Shown here: positions 45,312 to 59,500 of the stretch, one piece after another
Position numbering within the stretch: position 1 is the stretch's first letter
Layout of the letters: every line of letters begins with the position of its first letter
NCBI GenBank assembly: GCA_015183035.1
Contig: JACZZP010000017.1
Location: 992,001 to 1,056,000, forward strand
Source of the DNA: Meloidogyne chitwoodi
Lineage: Eukaryota > Nematoda > Chromadorea > Rhabditida > Meloidogynidae
Length of the DNA: 64,000 nt
Direction of reading: 5' to 3'
Program-made: the position numbers and the translations under genes
The notes under the pieces: model-generated
Told to the model about the DNA's origin: nothing
The model's input: only the letters and a program-made list of their open reading frames with translations
Databases searched by the model: none

Positions 45312-47882
45312 ATGGTAAATCCAGCGGGATATGATGCAAAAGTGCAGGTTTGATTATTATTTTATAGATTTATCATTATACATACATTTAGCTGTTGCTT
45401 GAGGAGTGCAAAATTTCTTCAAAATTAGTGAATTATATTGAAAATTTTAATTATCCTTATGTAAATGATGTACAACTCTTTTATGAGCAGTTGTTGAAAA
45501 TTGGCCAAGGAACATTCGGGTAGTTGAGCTAAGTGATTACACCTATACTTGGAAAATTTAAGGGAAGTTTTTAAGGCAAGATGCAAAAGGACAGGACAAT
45601 TAGTTGCGTTGAAAAAGATTCTAATGGAAAATGAGAAAGAGGGGGTATTGGACAAAAAAGCTTATATAATAACCAGTATTATTTTAGTTTCCAATTACTG
45701 CATTGCGTGAAATAAAAATGTTGAAGCTTCTTCGTCATCCAAATATAACTGAACTGATAGATGTCTGTACTTGTAAACGTATGAATAACTCAAGATTTTT
45801 AATTTCTAATTTAATTCAGAAAAAAATGCACGAGAGCGTTTTTCATTTTATCTGGTGTTTACTTTTTGCGAACATGATTTAGCCGGACTACTTAGTAATT
45901 CAAAGATAAAATTTAGCCTTGTCGAAATTAAAACAATGGCCAAACATATACTTGAAGGCTTAAACAAGATTCACAAAAGTAACATTTTACATAGAGATAT
46001 GAAGTCAGCGAATGTATTGATAACCGCTGGAGGTGTTCTTAAATTGGCAGATTTTGGTTTGGCTCGTTTAATGATCAGTAAGAATTTTTTCATTAAACGT
46101 TACCAACGTGAACCTTCCATTGGTCTTGGTTTTCTGACTCTTTGAGATTGGCCTTTTTGGTTATTTTTATCATGGTTCGACGAACGTTTTAAATAAAGAA
46201 CATTGATTATGATTTTAAAATTTAACAACCTATGACCCTAGGATTTAAATTTTTTATTTACATTAATTGAATTTTAATTAAGAGCAACAAGATTACCGCT
46301 ACACAAATCGTGTTGTTACACTCTGGTATAGACCTCCTGAATTGTTACTTGGTTCTAGTAGTTATGGACCTTCAATTGATATTTGGGGAGCTGGTTGCAT
46401 AATTTCGGAACTTTGGACTAGATTGCCTATTTTACAGGTTTTTCAGTTTATTCAATTCAATCATCTTTTAAGGGAACTTCTTCTTTGAAGGGGAATTCTG
46501 AACAAGAACAGCTTATAAGGATTGCTAAATTGTGTGGGTCAATAAATTCACAAAATTGGAATGGATGCGAAGAATTGCCATTATATTCAAAATTAAAAGC
46601 AAGTGGTTCGGATGTGCAATCTACTTTAAATAATGCACTTCCTCAAAACTATCCACGTCGTGTTCATGAAAAATTATTAATGTATCTTGAGGCATGTAAT
46701 TACTTTTATTAACATTTTTTATATTTTTTTCACAGCATAATGAGCAAGCAATTTCTCTTATCGATCAGATGCTATCGCTTGCCCCAGATCGCCGTCCAAC
46801 GGCTGAAGCAGCACTTGATCACAATTTCTTTTGGGAAGCACCACTTTCTGTTGAAAATATAAAAGGACTTGTTGACAAACTTAAGGGGGTCTGTTGCTTT
46901 TTTTGTAAAATAATTTTGTTTTAAGACTAATTTATTTGAATATACTTCTGGATGTGGTGCTCATGCAAACAGAAAAAGGCCCGTTGCTCCTGCCGCACCT
47001 ACCCATAACAGCAGTGTAAGCAGTCAAGGCTCTCAGCCAATGCATCAACCGCGAAAACCATTAAATGTTTTTCAGCAGCAAAAACACAATCAGAATTTTG
47101 GACAACATATTCAACAGTTTTCTGGCGCCGGGGGATCAAATAGCCGACTAAGAGGGAATGATATCACAGGTCATTCTTCTTTAGTTCGCTTGCAATCTTC
47201 ACAGCAACGCCAGCATCAACAATTGTCAAAGACTGCTTCATCATTTTCACAACAACAAACTTCACAATCATTCTCTCAACAAGTATGTTTAATTATAAAA
47301 AATTTTGGTAAATGTATTTAAGGCATCCAGTAGCAACTCATCTCAACAAAGCGGATTTGGTGCTCAACCAAAGAGAAAACGTTTTGTTCCACCAGAATCC
47401 AATCCTATTATAAATGAAACTAGTCGTGATTCCCTTCAGCATCATTCATCTTCTTTATATCAACATAATCAAAAATCTCAACATAAATTTGTTCACCAAA
47501 ATCAACAACAGGTTTTTAGTAAAATTTTTATAATTATATACTATAAAGTTAAATTTAAGGCCTCAAATGATTTTTCTACTAGTGGAAGGATATCTAATTT
47601 ACCACAAGCTCAACATTCTTACAATACACAAGCGCCTCCACAGTCTTTGCAATCACAACATTCAAGTAAGCCTGTATTTTCTCAACAACAACAGTCAACT
47701 TCACAACAATTTTATATGCAACAACAGGCTCCACGAATGAATGTTATTTTTTAATTTTCTTTTTAAAATTTATAAAGATAATTTAGAAGAATTCTGGCAA
47801 CCGCTTTTCTCATCCACAACAATCAACCTATCCTAGACACCAATCAAATGAACAAACGAGATTTTTCACAAGTGGTTTCTAA
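45312..47882 (+). CDS. cdk-9: Cyclin-dependent kinase 9 (P-TEFb kinase) with Gln-rich tail
   Basis: Starts [12 protein letters not shown] at 45312 (exon to 45347); the next exon begins at 45392. The kinase domain has the glycine loop IGQGTFGEVFKARC, VALKK, and the diagnostic [10 protein letters not shown] from which the CDK9 (PITALRE) family takes its name. It also has [32 protein letters not shown], and the T-loop [16 protein letters not shown] with the activating Thr. With cyclin T it phosphorylates RNA polymerase II to release paused transcription. Exons used: 45392-45519, 45563-45644, 45688-45778, 45820-46077, 46283-46437 and 46491 onward. The junction near 46692 needs either a GC donor (GAG|GCATGT) or an unusual acceptor. 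After about residue 390 the protein is Gln/His/Ser-rich ([20 protein letters not shown]) and disordered, ending FFTSGF at 47880-47882. CCT3 follows after 151 bp. Confidence 0.9.
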
Positions 47883-48000
47883 TTTAGAAATCTATTTTTT
47901 CACTTCATCTGTTTTAAATAAATTTTTATTTTATTTATTTTATTTCATTGATTTTTTGTTTATTCATATTTATATATTTTCTAATTATTTAACAAAAGCA

Positions 48001-48010
48001 TTTCTTTTAG
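48001..48010 (+). promoter_or_regulatory. Possible spliced-leader acceptor for CCT3
   Basis: TTTCTTTTAG ends at 48010, 128 bp after the CDK9 stop and 23 bp before the CCT3 ATG. It is a strong acceptor without an upstream donor. Confidence 0.45.
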
Positions 48011-48033
48011 AATAAACAAAAATTTATTAGTAA

Positions 48034-50299
48034 ATGTTTCGTGTTGGAGGTGCCCCTTTGTTAGTTCTCAGCAAATCAGTTGAACGAGAACAGGGATCAA
48101 GGGTTCAGACGCAGAATATAAATGCAGCGAAGGTATTGGTTTTCTTTAATTATTTATAAAAATGATCATTATTGTAGCTCGGATTTTTAGCTCTAGTAGG
48201 CTAAGATAATAAATAGAGAATTGTTTTATCATAGCTTGTTGCTTCGGGCTCTGATGGTTGAAATCTGAAAATTAAAAAATCCGAACCATAGGTATTATGA
48301 TTGATAGCAACATTTGAAACGAATCATTAATTTAACAAAATAAAGTTTTTATTTAAAAAGATGGTCGCTGATGTGATTCGAACGAGCCTTGGACCTAGAG
48401 CAATGTTGAAAATGCTAATGGATCCAATGGGTGGAATTGTTCTCACAAATGATGGAAACGCCATTTTGCGTGAAATCACTGTAAAACATCCAGCGGCTAA
48501 AACAATGATAGAAATTGCAAGAACTCAGGATGAAGCAACTGGTGATGGAACAACATCTGTAATAATTCTAGCTGGAGAGTTTTTGGCTTATGCCCAACCA
48601 TTTCTTGAGCAAGGCATTCATCCTACTGTTATTATTCAGGTTGAAATCTATTTTAAACAAGTATTTACTCGATTTTCAGGCTTATCGAATGGCTTTAGAT
48701 GATATGAATCAATGGATTGAAGAGAAATACAGGTATTTTGATTTTAACATAACTAATTTTAAACTACACGTTCAGCAAGCTTGTTGATTTGAATAATGAG
48801 AATGAATTGATTGTTGTTATAAAATCATCTCTTGGCACTAAAATGCTTGCAAAATATATGGACTTATCAGTTAGTATTGCCCTAAAGGCTGTGCGTTCAA
48901 TAAGCATTACAAGCAATGGATCACTTGATATTGACATTAAACGCTATTGTCGTATTGAAAAAATCCCTGGAGGTTCAATTGAAGATAGCAAAGTAGTCAA
49001 AGGTGTTGTTCTGAACAAAGTATATTTATGTTTGCATTGTTATTTTTTATTATTTTAATTTAGGATATTGTTCATCCAAAAATGAGTCGCCGAATTGAGA
49101 AACCTCGAATTATTCTTCTAGATTGTTCTTTGGAATATAAAAAGGGTGAAAGTCAAACATCGCTTGAAATTATGCGTGAAAATGATTTTAGCTTAGTTCT
49201 CGAACAGGTATTTTTATATACATAGAAGAACACTCCATTATAATTTATTATAGAAAGATTATTGGATATACCCCTTAATTTAACGTAAAAATTTTTAAGG
49301 AGGAAGAAACAGTACGTCGTCAATGTGAAGAAATCATCAAATTGAAGCCTGACTTAATTTTTACAGAAAAGGGTATATCTGATCTAGCACAGCATTATCT
49401 TGTTCGCGCTGGTATAACTGCTTTACGTCGTTTGAAGAAAACTGATAATAATCGATTGGCACGGTGAATCTATTAAAAAAACTACCTGCTGATTTATTTT
49501 CCAATTTACTGATTTTTAATATTTTAATACAGTGTCACCGGTGCTCGTATTGTTAATGATACAATTGACTTGCAAGAATCTGATGTTGGTACTCAAGCTG
49601 ACTTGTTTGAAATCACTAAAATCGGAGATGAGTACTTTACATGGGTTACTTCTGAGAAAACAACCGCTGTCACTATTGTTTTGCGTGGTCCTAGCAAAGA
49701 TATTATAAACGAGGTAGATCGTAATATTCAAGACGCTGTTAGTTGTGTTCGCAATGTAATGTTAAAACCTCGAATAGTGCCTGGGGCTGGTGCTTTGGAA
49801 ATGGCTCTCTCACATGTGAGGATAAATAAATAATTACAAAAATTCTTTAAACCTCTTCATTTTTAAGGCATTGACCGAAAAAAGCAAGTCAATTCAAGGA
49901 ATTCATAACGGTCCTTACAAAGCTATTGCAAATGCATTGGAAATTATCCCTCGGACATTAGTTCAGAACTGTGGTGGTTCAGTAGTTCGTCAATTGACTG
50001 CATTACGTGCAAAACATGCCCAGGATCAAGAAAAAAATTGGACTTGGGGCATTAATGGTTTGACTGGTGATCTTGCAGATATGGAGCAATTTGGAATTTG
50101 GGATCCTTTTGTTGTTCGACTACAAGCATTAAAGACAAGCATCGAAACTGTAAATATTAATTATTTTATTATTTAATTTTTTATACAATCTTAGGCAATT
50201 ATGTTGCTTCGCATAGATGATATTGTCAGTGGGACTAAAAAGAAGGACGCTTCTGGTGCTGTAGAAACTGCTGGAGCTGCTGGCTTAGGTGCAGAATGA
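48034..50299 (+). CDS. cct-3: T-complex protein 1 subunit gamma (CCT3 chaperonin)
   Basis: Nine exons: 48034-48132, 48361-48639, 48680-48732, 48776-49019, 49064-49207, 49300-49463, 49533-49815, 49868-50149 and 50195-50299 (TGA 50297-50299). Phases agree and the length is about 550 residues, normal for the family. Group II chaperonin motifs are intact: SLGPRAMLKMLMDPMGG, TNDGNAIL, ATGDGTTSVIILAGE (nucleotide site), HPKMSRRIEKPRIILLDCSL in the apical region, VPGAGALEMALS, and AIMLLRIDDIVSG. Gamma-specific features include the start FRVGGAPLLVLS and KNWTWGINGLTGDLADME. It is one of eight subunits of the cytosolic TRiC/CCT ring that folds actin and tubulin. It sits between CDK9 (151 bp upstream) and the EPG-5 gene (236 bp downstream), probably in one operon. 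Intron 1 (228 bp) is the longest and contains a hairpin. Confidence 0.95.
48179..48284 (+). other. Hairpin in CCT3 intron 1
   Basis: TCGGATTTTT at 48179-48188 pairs with AAAAATCCGA at 48275-48284. Inside, ATCATAGC (48228-48235) can pair with GCTCTGAT (48248-48255). A structured intronic RNA or a small decayed element would both fit. There is no clear C/D box pair, so I do not call it a snoRNA. Confidence 0.3.
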
Positions 50300-50373
50300 T
50301 GATGCTAGGATCTATCCAGAGAAGCTGCCTATTTTAATTTTTTAATTCGTTATTTTGCTCTCCACTTATTTTT

Positions 50374-50383
50374 TCCTTTGCAG
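50374..50383 (+). promoter_or_regulatory. Possible spliced-leader acceptor for the EPG-5 gene
   Basis: TTCCTTTGCAG ends at 50383, 84 bp after the CCT3 stop codon. A second candidate, AAATTTTTCAG, ends at 50452. Both precede the ATG at 50536. Confidence 0.4.
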
Positions 50384-50535
50384 TACATTTTTACATTATT
50401 ATTTTTTGTTATCGCTTTATTTGGAGAACAAATTTGCTTCTAAATTTTTCAGTTATTACAAACGTTTTTACGTTTATTTTACTATTTTTAAAGTATTTTT
50501 AAACGTGTTTGGGAGTAAATGTTTTGATTTTGATC

Positions 50536-53500
50536 ATGGAAGCTTCAAAAATCAAAAAGCAAATACCAAAATCACGTACAGAACCTCGTGGCCAAATTCC
50601 TGAAGTTCCAACACTTGATGAACTTCTATCATCTACTAACACTCAAGAGGATCTTGCAAGTATAATTCAAGCATTTAAAATTTAAAAAATTGCTTCAGTT
50701 CCTCCTGAGGAAGGATCAGCTGTTGTTGATATTCCTGTAACATCTTCGATGTTTAACCACCTAGCTGAATCAAATATAGAAGAAAGGGATTTAGAGAAAG
50801 ACCAAGGCGCACCATTATTGATAAATCACGAAGAATATAATGAAGAGATTTCAACGTCTTGTGATATTCTGATTGTAAATGAAATTGATCAACAACAAAT
50901 AGCGTTAAGTGTTTGCGACCAGCAGAATATTTCTTCATCAATGTATCCTTTGATTTCGGATATTGATGCTATCGAAAATATAAATCTGACCGAAGGAAGT
51001 CATATGAAAACAGGTAAATAAATTAATTTTTCAAATTTTGGTTTTAGAACCTTGTCTATACCCAAGCTTGAATGAATTTGGTGTTTCGGCTATATCATCT
51101 GAAGTGGGTGAAGCTGAATTACTTAGTGAGCATCAATTATTGGAATTCTATCATAATGATCAATTGGAGATTATTGACGATTTCGTTGATTCATTTCATA
51201 AGGTTAATTATTTCATATTATAAATTTATCTTTTATCATAGAATGAATTGGAGCCGCGTTATAGTTTATATGAATTAGTAATTGCTTACAAAAATGCATG
51301 TGAAAAAATTCAATCCAATGATGATTTAAAGGATGCCAAACTTACTGAAACACATAATGTTAACGAAAGAATTTGGACTGTTTCCAATCATAAAGTTGTA
51401 CATCAGGTAAAAAAATGTATCTCTCTTAGGTTAAATATATAGATTATTTTAGGGTAAGTGTGGTTGTGATAGATTTGGATATGGAGAGGCTCATTACCAA
51501 AAAGCGGAAATACATCCAGAATTATTGTTACAACTTAAAGAAGCTATGGACAACCTGGTTTTATATGAACTTGATGTTGGACTTTGTCAGAGTGTACGTG
51601 CCACTTCTCTTGAATTTCAAATTCAATGGTCAATATCCGAATTGAAAGAACATTTTTACAATGAAAATAGCATTTCTCAAGAGTCAAGACATTTGGAAAA
51701 ATGTTAAATTTATTTAAAAAAATGTATTAAATTACATTATTTTTAATTTAGCATCGTTAAGGCACGATATACGTGGTGCATTGTCTGATTTATTTCATTT
51801 TCTGCGATTTCCACTTCTTCTTCAACGCTTTCGTCAATCTTTAATCGGTTGGATAACTCAACTGGTTTGTGTGAATTGACATTTAATTTCAACAATTTTT
51901 AAGGCTGCAATTTTACTTGATGTGCCTACTAGTGAAGATCAAATATTTTTATTGGCTCATGTTTTACGTGTTCCATCTCCTTTGGAGAGTTGGGCTCCTC
52001 CTTTAATCCAAACTTTTGTTACAACTCCAACACTTGAATTAAAGAAACCAATCGATAACTTTATCGCTATGCTCAGCATGTTAATGCAACCGATAAAGTA
52101 ATTTTTTCTTTTATCTCACATCAACAATCTTTAATAGAATACCATTTTAATGACCTTGAGATTTAGATGAGATACAATATAGAATAGTTTATTTAAAGTA
52201 GGTTGTAAATATTTTAATATATAAATTAAACAAAAAATTATCTTCATTAATAACTAGATATCGTGATTCCTTTTTGACGCCAATTCTACGATTCTATGCA
52301 GGCGAAAATGGGTGGGATATGGTTACTGAAAGTGGAGAATTGGTTATTCGATTTTTATAAATTAAATTATAAATGGATTATAGGACGATGGTAATTTGAC
52401 AGATATTAGTGAGAATGATTTGATTGAATTTCTTGCTCAATTCACAGTTAGGCCATTATTTGGAATTGCTTTTCGTTATTTTACTTTAATACATAGTGAC
52501 GTTTTTATTTTTAGTTTTTTTAATATTATAAATAAATTCTAGAAGGAATTCGAATACATATACTTTGTTCATTGGTTTCTTTTGTTGGCACGCTTCTCAA
52601 AATTCTCGATGAGGGCCTTAGCACATATTGTAAAATGACTGGATTTTGCAAAAGGATTGCAGATATTATTAGGTATTATTTATTAAGTTATTATATGAGT
52701 TTTTAATTTTAGCAAAATCATTACATTCTTTTTTACTTATTGGCGTTTGATTAGAACAGATTTACAGGAGTCTGAAAAACGTTTGATGCAAAATGAAGTT
52801 AATAGAATTATGCTTCAATCTATCTTTTATCTCATATCTAAAAACAAGTTTTTTATTTAACGTTTAATTTAGACATCTTTTATTAGTACTGTAATTCGTC
52901 AATTCCTCGTCAGTTTACCGTATGATTCCATAACTGAAAATTGTCGTCTTCGATGTCAGTTATTACTTCGTGAAACGCCAAATAGGAATGCCACAACTGT
53001 TTCTTCTCTCTATTTAATTCCAGATTCCCAATTACTTAATACATTAAAATCTTGTGCTCCTCTCATTGACCAATTGGGAATCGGCTCACAATCAGTTGTG
53101 TGTGAGAATGATTATATTACATATACTGTTCAAGCATTAGCATCTATTGTTTCTTATTCTGAGCAAGACTTATTACATTTTGTTACTGAAATTATCGAAA
53201 TTTGTTTTCTCAATGAGAATACTCGTCAACATTTTTATAAGGTATTTTTACATTTAATCCTTGACTAAAGTTTTTCTTTAGGTCGGTTCTGAGGCTATGG
53301 CTATTTTGCTTGAACGTAATCCTAATTTGTTTAGGTGAGTCTATTTTTTTTAATTCGTTAAAATTTAAAAAAAATAAGAATTTTTTAAAATTTTTACTAT
53401 AAAAAAGACTATATGAAAATATCTTAATAAATTGAAATTTCACATAACTTATTTTGAAATTTTAAAATAACTTTGGTATAATTTCTAATAATTTTAATGA

Positions 53501-56500
53501 CTTGTAGTCCAATACTGAGGTATATTGATCGTTATGTCGACCATCTTGATGATTATGTCGTTAACATACTTAAGAATGTCCCTTTGAACAAATGTATTCT
53601 TTCTTCTGAAGATGTTACTGACCGTCTTGGTAAGTGGCTTATTCAAAGACCCGTTAATCATCCAGCATCAGCGATTGCAAGGTATTTTTTAATTTATGAA
53701 TATTTATGTTTTGCTTAAATAATACATATTATTGCAAATCAATTTAAATTTCAAATAAAATTATTTCAGGTTTGTTTTAACTTCGATGAATTGGTCAGAT
53801 AAATTAACTGTTTCCAATGTTGGAAGAAATCTTTGGATTCCAATAGAAGTTCACAATATTTGTGCTGAAGCGTTAGTTAAGGTATATTTTCCTTTTTTTA
53901 TTTTTAGAATATTTTTAGGCACATTTCGTACATTGTAAACAACGAAATAATCTTATTTCTAAACCTCTTAATAAAATTGCTCGACTTGCAACAAAATGTC
54001 CTGATCTTGAACAGATGTTTGACAGATTCTGTTGGGATATTCTTATCAAACTTAAAATATCAGAAGATGTATATTTTTTGTTTTATATTTAATTTATTTT
54101 ATATTTTTAGCCGAATGCCTCCTCACCTCCAAATGATCTAACTGCATTTTTTCTCTATTGTATACAGAAATGTCTTTCTTGGTAATATTTAATATTAATT
54201 TTTTACTAAATTAATTCGTTTATATGCAGTCCAAATGAATTTATGGTAACGGGTATTCAATATTTTTTGGAATTGGTTAATTCTTCATGTTATTATGCTG
54301 CTTTGGTTATTTTAACTCGTGCAGTTTCTACTTTTTCTTCTCGGATTCATTTGCTCACGGGAAATTTAATGTTTTAATTTAGTATTAACATAATTAATAC
54401 ATATTTAATTTTTTAAGATTTTGTGATTGTTTTGAGCGTCTTTTGCATGCAGATGATGTCTCTTATGCTTACAATGCTTTACAAGTTTTTACCGGTGGTG
54501 ATACATTTCCTGGTCCTGTTTTAACTTTTCTTTCATCAGCAATTATTGTAAATTGAATAATATATTTTTATATATCTAATAAGTAAAATTTTAGCATCAA
54601 ATTTATATAACTGACCTTCAAATTGATCAAAGGAGGCAACTGACTTTAACATGGCTTCAACTTCTTACGTGCCAAAAACCCAGCTATAGATGGAATGATG
54701 ATAAAAATATTCTTTTCTTGATTGGTCGTTTGGCAGAATGTGCCTTTTTCTTCGATCATAATGGATTTTTTGGGACAATTGAAATGATTCAAAAACTATA
54801 TAAGGCATGTTTTCCAGTTATTTAATAGTGTTTTGCTCTTTAAGCTTCAATACCAGCAATGGAAATCTACTTCAAATGGTCCTCTCTCTTGGTTCTCATC
54901 AAATATTCGTCCTCAACTTATAAGTTCAAGTCTTTTCTCTACTTCAAAATGGGCTACTTATTTATTACTCTGTGCTGAACAACAGGAATTTTCTGAATTT
55001 TATACACAACTTTATGAAATAATTTTAAAATATTTTAGTCGACCCCTTGAAGATAATGTGAAGGTAATGTAACATTGATAATCATTTCAAGATAATTTTA
55101 TTTATTTTTTTATAGAAGGCTTCCTCAAAATCTGGCATAAATTTTAATGTCGATAATTTGCCATATTTTCGCTGGCTTCAACTGTGCATCAAGTTTAGTT
55201 ATTCTACTAAAGATTCCAGTCATCCTGTCTTTACTTTAGCTCTCCAACAACTGGCATTTTCTCTTTTTCAGAGAAAAAATTCTGGAAAGTATGAATTATA
55301 ATTTATTTTTTCAATATTTTATTTTGAAGTAATTCTTTTTGTCCTGGTTGGTTATTTTACAAATGCAAACAAAGTGAAAATCTATTTGACGAACTGAGAG
55401 AAAATGTTTTACACTGTTCTAATGAAAAACACAAAGTTAGCAACTCAAGCAATACCGCCATTGATCTTTCTATACATCCCTCAACAGCTCCAATTCAAAC
55501 CAATGCTTTGTTAAAAGCTTTTTTTACTTGGATAGGTTCGGAGCGATGCTTCCAAACTGAACAGCCGATTGATAGTTATAATGATTTGCCTATGGATTAT
55601 TTACTTCAGCTAATTTTTTCTGGCAATAAAGTATTTAAAAATTTCTATTAGTTTAACTTTAACTTTAGCAAATTTGGGAGGAGTTTATTGATCATAAGTT
55701 TCATGAAAAGTCTCTTCAGCAACAAGCAAGCGTATTTTTTGTAAATTATTTTACATATTTTTATGATTTTTTTAAGATCTTTGCGAAATTATGTCATTTG
55801 TCAAATGGGCCAAATACCTCATTAAAATATCAGTCTATTAATGAATATCATAATTTGGCTGAATTCTTTGCTTCATTTGAATCAAAATTTGATAACAAAG
55901 ATAATGTCAAATCAAAACCTATTTTAATTATTGACACAAAATTCCCAATTCCTGATAAGATTGTTTGCATACCTCAAAACAAAACAACATTTGCTTTTAG
56001 TAAATTTAACCCTTTTGCATGCAGTGATTCTTCTGATAAAGTTCATCGTTTTATTTCACATATGGATGAGTTAAATGCGGCGGCCAGGTTTCATTATAAT
56101 TTTTATTCCTTTATTTTTTAATTATTTAGAGCTTTTTTGGATGTAAAAGATTTTGTCTATAAGAGCAATTATTCTTACATAGATCTTTTTAAACTATTAT
56201 ACAAACAATTTGAAAGAAAATTACAAATTTCCCTTCGCTGTGGAAATATGTTGCAAAAAAATAATTGTCCAAAGCCAAGCATTCATGAACAATTGGTTGG
56301 TTATTTTTATATACCTATATATTTATTAAATATAAGTCAGATTCTTCCCTAGAAATTTATATTTAAATATTTCAGGTGAAGCCTTATGAATATCAACAAG
56401 AGATTGCCGACAAAATGAATGACAACAGACAAAAGAGAGAGGATGAGACAGCAAAACTACTTTCTAAGGCAAATAATTTTGCAATCACATCAGCACGTCT

Positions 56501-59500
56501 TGAATATCTATGCATGTAAGAAAATATCCAATTACTATTTATCTCGAATATTTAGGGATCTATGCAACCTTTTTACTTCTACTTACTCTTGCGACTTTTC
56601 TATAAATGATCGACAATATTTCTCAAAAATGGGATTGCATTTATTTTATCAAATTTGCTCAACTGTTCAAGGTGATCAGCTCTTGTTCCCACTAGGAATG
56701 TATGTCTTATCAACCTGCTTGAAAAAACTTGGATCTGTAAGAAAATTTAAACTATCATTTATAAAAATAATTTAGACATTTGTCGCAAACATCCCCGAGG
56801 AGCAAACAAATTTAATGTTTGTCGTTCTTGCAGGAAATCCACTTAATCATTTACTTGTCGAACATTTTACTCCACATTGTGTTCAATCTCCTGAGTTGCT
56901 TGCTAAACTTTATTCAGATTTATCTTCGAATGTTCGTAAACCAAGCACTTCGACAGCAGCTATTTCTCTACTTCGACGTTTGGATATTGAGCATGCCGGC
57001 AGACAACTTCCTCGAAACCGGTTTCAGGCTTTAATCCCCGTAATGTTCGAAAATTTGGTTGCAGCAACAATCAATCGAAATTCAAATGATTTGTCACTAC
57101 AAGAGCTCTGTTTGTCACATTATTTGCACACGTCAGTTTAATTATTTTGTTTTTAGAATTTAATTTTTAGTATGTTTCATCATTTTCCTTTTAATTTCAC
57201 CAATGGACTTCGACTAGCTTTGAGTGGATGTGATAAACATTATATCCCTGTATCTTTATTTGAAGATATTTCAAAACGTTTGAATATTGAATCAGAATTG
57301 TCTACTGATTTTTCATCTTTATCTCAACAAAAATCGAATAACGTTGCATCTATTGTATTGGATGCTGAAAAGGTTTCAAGTTATTTTTATTATTTTTAGA
57401 TATTAAATTTTATTAGGCGATTGAATGTATTAATATTATTGAAAATCAACTAATTTCTTCACGTAGTGAACTTAACAAAAGCCTTTTTACTGTATGGTCT
57501 CCTTATCTTGAACATATTTGCAAATTATCTGAATTTTTTCTTCGCTCATATGTTCGTTGCTCTTTTCGTGCTGATTCTCCTGCTGGAATCATGGAGAAAG
57601 GTGTTTTAAGCGTTAGTTTGTTATTTTTATTATTTTTTTAAGAGTTGGATCGAATTTTTCATATTTGTTTAAAATGCTGGTCACCATTACTTGAGCCAGT
57701 TCCTATTTTAAATTTACCTCCTTGGAATAAAAGTGACATTTTACTTGCTCAGAAGGTAATTGATCATTTGATTCGCTTTCTTCTTTGGCTTCCTCATTCG
57801 CTCTACATTCCACCTGATCGTGAATGTCCTGAATCTCTTTTCTGGAATTATTTCACTTCAAAACTCATAAATGAGCAATTTAGAAATGCATGTGGTGGAG
57901 GAGCTCAGAATGCCAGCCTAAACCATATTTACTCTGTTTATGTATGTTTTTTGAAGTTATTTTTAGTTTTATCAACTTAATTTTAAAAAATCAATTAAGG
58001 AAAATAAATTGGTATTATTGAATTGGAGTCGATTTTGGCCAACTTTGCTCGATCTTGGAACTATTGATCAACTGTTAGATTATTCTGATAAACAAACAGA
58101 GTCATCCTCTCCCAATAATCATATTTCTTCTATGATTTTGGAAATATTTGTTAGATTACCTTGGAATGGTCTTGTTCAACAATATCTGAGTGGATATCAT
58201 CCATTGGATGCAACTCGAACATTTCATTCTTTATTACTTACCATAATTGCAAAATGTATTTTAAGAAGAACAAATTATCAAGTAATTTCTTACAATTTGA
58301 ATTAGGTTATTTTTAATCATTTTTAAGCGTTCTCGTGCTTCAATGTGCAATAAAATAAAATTTCTTTGTGACAATTGCCAATGGGTATATGTTAAATCAG
58401 AAACAATAGAAAAGGTCGGCACATTTTTACATGTTGCTTTTCCAAACGCAAATGAGTGGTTCAGTGGCCATAATTCTTTAGATGAAACGCAGCAGTATTT
58501 TTTAGAAATTTGGCGTCAAGTTTGTCACGTTTCTACAGTTCCAGTATTTATGAATTAAAAATATTAAATATTTTTGATAAATTTAGTTACGTTTACCTGC
58601 TCAACTTCCTCCCAAAGAATTAGAAATTCCTAGAAAACAAGCGCTATATATGAGGACTCAATTAAGTCTTCTTTTTCGACTTTCTTCGAATAATATTGAA
58701 TCCGAGCAGAAGCTAAGATATTATTCTGAACTTTTGGATAAAGCTAATTTTCTTGTTATTTCTGCAGGTTTTATTATATAATAATACTTTTTAAGTAATA
58801 TTCTAAATTTTTAAACAGATGATAAATTGAAATATTTGGATTTTGCTTGTGAGTTTATTACTTTTTGGGCTGATTACTTTAATCAGCACCATGGTGATTT
58901 TCAGCAACGTAAATGTATTACTTTTATCGAACAGTTATACTATAAGCTTTTGGAATGGATAAAAACACATTCTAATTCACCTTTTATATTTTTATTTGCT
59001 AACATTTCTAAGATTTTTGAAAAAATTCCTGTCGATTTGAACAATCAATTCTCCCTCGGAATTGCTGAGGAATGTATTAATGCTTATTTCAAAAGTAAAA
59101 TAATTTATTTCGTATTATTTTTTATCTTTATTTTTGAACAGGAACATCTAATTATAATTGGAATGAAATATCTAAATGGGTGCAATTGTCGAACAGTCAA
59201 GTTGATCGTCTTTTTATCGTTCCTAGGTTATACTTTAATTTTAGATTAAAATTTATTTACCAAATTAAACTCTTTCAGCCAAAATTTTCTTGTTCTCTAT
59301 GCGCATTTACATAACAATAAAAGTGATAGAAATACAATATTATTTCGCTCAAGACAGCTCTCTCATTTTCTGCCGAATATTAAGCCTAAGTCAGTAAATT
59401 ATACTTTTCATGTCTTTTAGAGTTTATGAATAAATATTATTAAAAAGTTTTTAGATATGTAAGCAAATCTGAACCTTCATTTATTCTTTGCGTAGGTGAA

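Noticed and set aside
48290..48352. C/D box snoRNA in CCT3 intron 1 (TGATGG and CTGA present)
   Set aside because: The boxes are in the wrong order and spacing for a C/D snoRNA; only the hairpin is kept as a low-confidence feature.
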